A stretch of DNA of 15,705 nucleotides from DAOTXK01 sp034435395. GTDB lineage: Bacteria > Chloroflexota > Anaerolineae > Aggregatilineales > Ch27. Shown piece after piece: positions 13,279-15,705 of this stretch (positions are counted from its first letter, which is position 1; each line of letters starts with the position of its first letter). The DNA lies in the NCBI GenBank assembly GCA_034435395.1, contig DAOTXK010000328.1:1-15705 (forward strand). Direction: 5' to 3'. A model generated the notes under the pieces. It ran no database searches. It was given only the letters and a program-made list of their open reading frames with translations, and was not told the DNA's origin. A program made the translations under genes and the position numbers.

Positions 13279-14808
13279 ATGGAGAATACCGCGATTTCGC
13301 TGACCACGATTGTGCTATTCGCGCCATTCGTCGGCCTGCTGGTTCTGCTGTTCATCCCCAGGGACCGCGAGGATACCATCCGCTACTGGTCGCTGGCGGT
13401 AGCGGTCATCACCTTCGCCCTGGCGGTGGGCCTGGCGCTGCAAATGGACCCCGGCAATCCGGACTTGCAGCAGGTCACCATCTATAACTGGATACCGGCC
13501 TGGGGCATCAGCTATTACGTGGGCGTGGACGGGCTGAGCATCCTGCTGGTGCTGCTGACCGCCGTGATCATGCCGCCGTCGCTGCTGATCAGCTTTAAGG
13601 CCATCCAGGACCGCGTCAAGCTGTACTACGCCTTCATGCTGCTGCTGGAATGGGCCATGATCGGCGTGTTTGTGGCCCAGGACCTCTTCCTGTTTTACAT
13701 CTTCTGGGAAGTGACGCTGATCCCGATGTATTTCCTGATCGGCATCTGGGGGGCGGAGAACCGGGTCTATGCCGCCGTCAAGTTTTTCCTCTACACCATG
13801 GCTGGCTCGATCCTGATGCTGCTGGCCATCCTGTTCCTGGGCAACACGGCGGGCACCTTCGCCCTGCCGGAGCTGATCAGCCGGGTGCACAGCGGGGCGC
13901 TGGTTTACGGCGAGGGGGTGGAGATGTTGCTCTTCCTGGGCTTCGCCATCGCCTTCGCCATCAAGGTGCCGGTGTGGCCGCTGCACTCCTGGTTGCCGGA
14001 CGCGCATGTGCAGGCCCCGACCGCCGGGTCGGTCATCCTGGCGGGCGTGCTGCTGAAGATGGGCACCTACGGCTTCGTGCGCTTCAACCTGCCGCTGTTC
14101 CCCCAGGCCAGCGTGCAGGCCGCGCCGCTGGTGGCCACGCTGGCCGTGATCGGCATCATCTATGGCGCGTGGGTCAGCTACGGCCAGGACGACGCCAAAA
14201 AGCTGGTGGCCTATTCGTCGGTGAGCCACCTGGGCTTCGTGATGCTGGGCATCTTCGCCCTGACCAGCGCCGGCATCCAGGGCGGCATCCTGCAGATGGT
14301 CAATCACGGCATCAGCACGGGCGGGCTGTTTATCCTGGTCGGCATCCTCTATGAGCGGCGGCACACCAAGGCGCTCAACGCCTTCGGCGGAGTGTGGAAG
14401 GCGCTGCCGCTGTTCGGCGGCATCAGCCTGGTGATCGTGTTGAGCAGCATGGGCCTGCCGGGCCTCAACGGCTTCGTGGGTGAGTTCACCATCCTGCTGG
14501 GGGCGTTCGGCAGCCCGGTGCTGGGCTTTTTCTTCACCTTCTTCGCCACGCTGGGCGTGATCATGGCGGCCATTTACCTGCTGTATATGTTCCAGAAGGT
14601 GTACATGGGGCCGCTGGACAAGAAAGAAAACGAGGCGCTGGCCAGGGAGCCGCTCACCTGGATGGAGCTGGCGGCGCTGGTCCCACTGCTGATCCTGATC
14701 TTCTGGATCGGGCTGTATCCCGCGCCGTTTTTTGGCATGATGAACGGGTCGGTGGGGCAGCTGGTGCAGCAGGTGGGGCCGTTCATCCAGGCCGTGGCGG
14801 GCGGATGA
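13279..14808 (+). CDS. nuoM: NADH-quinone oxidoreductase subunit M
   Basis: NuoM is the middle antiporter-like proton pump of complex I; at 509 residues it has the normal length, without inserts. Hallmarks are Glu144 in FYIFWEVTLIPMYFLIGIWG (the same number as the essential E. coli Glu144) and Lys229 in AFAIKVPVWPLHSWLPDAHV. QAPTAGSVILAGVLLKMGTY and KLVAYSSVSHLGFVMLG also fit. The start is the ATG at 13279 (MENTAISLTTIVLFAPF), with AAGGGAG about 12 nt upstream; the open frame reaches back to 13222, but that extension is not NuoM-like. It is the last nuo gene: instead of nuoN, a rho-independent terminator follows 115 nt downstream. Confidence 0.96.
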   Translation: MENTAISLTTIVLFAPFVGLLVLLFIPRDREDTIRYWSLAVAVITFALAVGLALQMDPGNPDLQQVTIYNWIPAWGISYYVGVDGLSILLVLLTAVIMPPSLLISFKAIQDRVKLYYAFMLLLEWAMIGVFVAQDLFLFYIFWEVTLIPMYFLIGIWGAENRVYAAVKFFLYTMAGSILMLLAILFLGNTAGTFALPELISRVHSGALVYGEGVEMLLFLGFAIAFAIKVPVWPLHSWLPDAHVQAPTAGSVILAGVLLKMGTYGFVRFNLPLFPQASVQAAPLVATLAVIGIIYGAWVSYGQDDAKKLVAYSSVSHLGFVMLGIFALTSAGIQGGILQMVNHGISTGGLFILVGILYERRHTKALNAFGGVWKALPLFGGISLVIVLSSMGLPGLNGFVGEFTILLGAFGSPVLGFFFTFFATLGVIMAAIYLLYMFQKVYMGPLDKKENEALAREPLTWMELAALVPLLILIFWIGLYPAPFFGMMNGSVGQLVQQVGPFIQAVAGG

Positions 14809-14923
14809 TCGCCGTCCCACGGATGAGTGACCAAATGGGCGACCGGCTAGGCCGACGGCGTGGCCGGTCCCGCCGTTCATCCTGGCGGCGGGGGCCTCTG
14901 TCCCCAACATCAAACGAAGTTTC

Positions 14924-14951
14924 GGGCGGCGCGGGCGTCGCCCTTTTTTTT
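14924..14951 (+). terminator. Rho-independent terminator of the nuo cluster
   Basis: GGGCGGCG pairs with CGTCGCCC (8 bp, one G-U) around a CGGG loop and is followed directly by eight T. It lies 115 nt after the nuoM stop, marking the end of the complex I transcription unit and separating it from the SH3b gene. Confidence 0.88.
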
Positions 14952-14991
14952 GAAAAATTCGTGAAAAGAATTTCCTTTGGGCGGATTTTTG

Positions 14992-15000
14992 TGCTAAAGT
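14992..15000 (+). promoter_or_regulatory. Extended -10 promoter element for the SH3b gene
   Basis: TG-T-GC-TAAAGT contains TGC directly before TAAAGT, an extended -10 arrangement. It lies 41 nt after the terminator and about 100 nt before the GTG start. No good -35 is visible. The surrounding TTTGTGCTAAAGTG (14988-15001) recurs with two changes upstream of nuoJ. Confidence 0.45.
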
Positions 15001-15100
15001 GTTTTCGGAGCATGCAGGCCATTTTCCATAACAGCGCTGTCTTAATGCTTGCTCTTATCTTTCGCGACTCAGCACTATCGAGAGAAAAGGAAAACCTACT

Positions 15101-15705
15101 GTGAGGTCACCATCTGTCGGCAAGATCGTCGCCATCGCCCTGCTGCTGGTCCTGATTCTGGGCGTGGCGGCCCCGGCTCTGGCCCAGGGTGGGGTGACGG
15201 TTCGGACCAACTATAACGTGAACCTGCGGGCTTCCAATTCCGCCGGGTCGGCTGTCCTCAGCACAGTGCCGTACAATACTTATCTCCCGGCCACCGGCGT
15301 TGACTCGTCGCGCGGCTGGGTGCAGGTGAACTACAACGGCATCACCGGCTGGCTGGCGCGGAACCTGGTCACCGTCACCGGCGGCGATCTCGGCTGGCTG
15401 CCAGTGGTGGGCGGGTCCGTCAGCAGCGGCCAACCCGCCAGTACCGGCCCCAGCGCGCCCGCCCCCAGCGGCGGGACCATCGTCGCGCCCACCTCCAACC
15501 TGCGCCTGCGCAACGGCCCCGGCACCACTTACGGCGTATTGACGACCATCCCGCGCGGCACACAACTTCAGGCGCTGGCCCTCAGCAGCGACGGCTTCTG
15601 GGTGCAGGTCAGCTACAACGGCATGACCGGCTGGTGTCACCGCCAGTACCTGAACGTGCTGTCCGGCTCGCTGGACAACATCCAGCCGCCCCAGCCCCAA
15701 CCGCA
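15101..15705 (+). CDS. Secreted bacterial SH3b-repeat protein (C-terminus cut by window edge)
   Basis: The frame opens with a GTG at 15101 and is still open at the right edge, giving 201 codons. A signal peptide is clear: RSPSVGK, a hydrophobic core to about residue 24, then APALA with likely cleavage after Ala28. Two SH3b (SH3_3-type) domains follow, at about residues 32-96 and 132-192. Each has the NLR(A/L)R- or NLRAS-like first strand, and each ends with GWVQVNYNGITGWLARNLV or FWVQVSYNGMTGWCHRQYL. A Ser/Pro/Gly-rich linker joins them, and a Pro/Gln-rich stretch (IQPPQPQP) begins at the edge. Such domains bind cell-wall or other envelope ligands, but no catalytic domain is visible in this part. 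AAAGGA lies about 11 nt before the GTG. It has its own promoter-like site and is separated from nuoM by a terminator. Confidence 0.85.
   Translation, partial: MRSPSVGKIVAIALLLVLILGVAAPALAQGGVTVRTNYNVNLRASNSAGSAVLSTVPYNTYLPATGVDSSRGWVQVNYNGITGWLARNLVTVTGGDLGWLPVVGGSVSSGQPASTGPSAPAPSGGTIVAPTSNLRLRNGPGTTYGVLTTIPRGTQLQALALSSDGFWVQVSYNGMTGWCHRQYLNVLSGSLDNIQPPQPQP

Overview
The window is GC-rich bacterial DNA. It most resembles a Chloroflexota (Anaerolineae-like) genome. That is an inference from the overall style: a complex I membrane-arm operon with enlarged subunits, an exported SH3b-repeat protein, a four-helix-bundle (S23-type) gene, and a four-TM membrane protein next to selA. No rRNA or tRNA is present to confirm it.

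Layout. (1) 1-3531 is read leftward. It holds selA (its C-terminus runs off the left edge), a small four-helix membrane protein just upstream of it, a VOC/glyoxalase-fold protein with a near-consensus promoter, and a P-loop ATPase with a C-terminal winged-helix-like region. (2) 3640-4782 is an accessory island read rightward. A four-helix-bundle gene is flanked by two period-7 repeat arrays in inverted orientation, followed by a VapBC-like antitoxin/PIN-toxin pair with overlapping stop and start codons. (3) 4836-14808 is a proton-pumping NADH:quinone oxidoreductase (complex I) membrane-arm cluster in the order nuoH-nuoI-[ATP-grasp ligase]-nuoJ-nuoK-nuoL-[DJ-1/PfpI]-nuoM. (4) A strong rho-independent terminator at 14924-14951 closes the cluster. 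It is followed by a promoter-like site and a secreted SH3b-domain protein cut by the right edge.

The nuo genes encode the quinone-site subunit (H), the two-[4Fe-4S] connecting subunit (I) and the proton-translocating subunits (J, K, L, M). NuoA-G and NuoN are absent, so the complex must be completed by genes elsewhere. Several subunits are enlarged. NuoH carries about 100 extra C-terminal residues. NuoL has a 40-residue acidic insert and a His-rich insert. Most strikingly, NuoJ carries an approximately 200-residue DUF4397-like beta-domain between its fourth and fifth transmembrane helices, on the predicted extracytoplasmic side. Spacers between the nuo genes are unusually long (about 60-220 nt), and two unrelated enzyme genes sit between subunit genes.

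The points most worth a second look are the NuoJ-DUF4397 insertion, the S23-type gene framed by inverted heptamer arrays, the non-canonical Ddl-like ligase and DJ-1 protein inside the nuo cluster, and the His-rich NuoL insert. No stretch longer than 300 bases lacks a gene; the longest gap (14809-15100) holds the terminator and promoter-like site.
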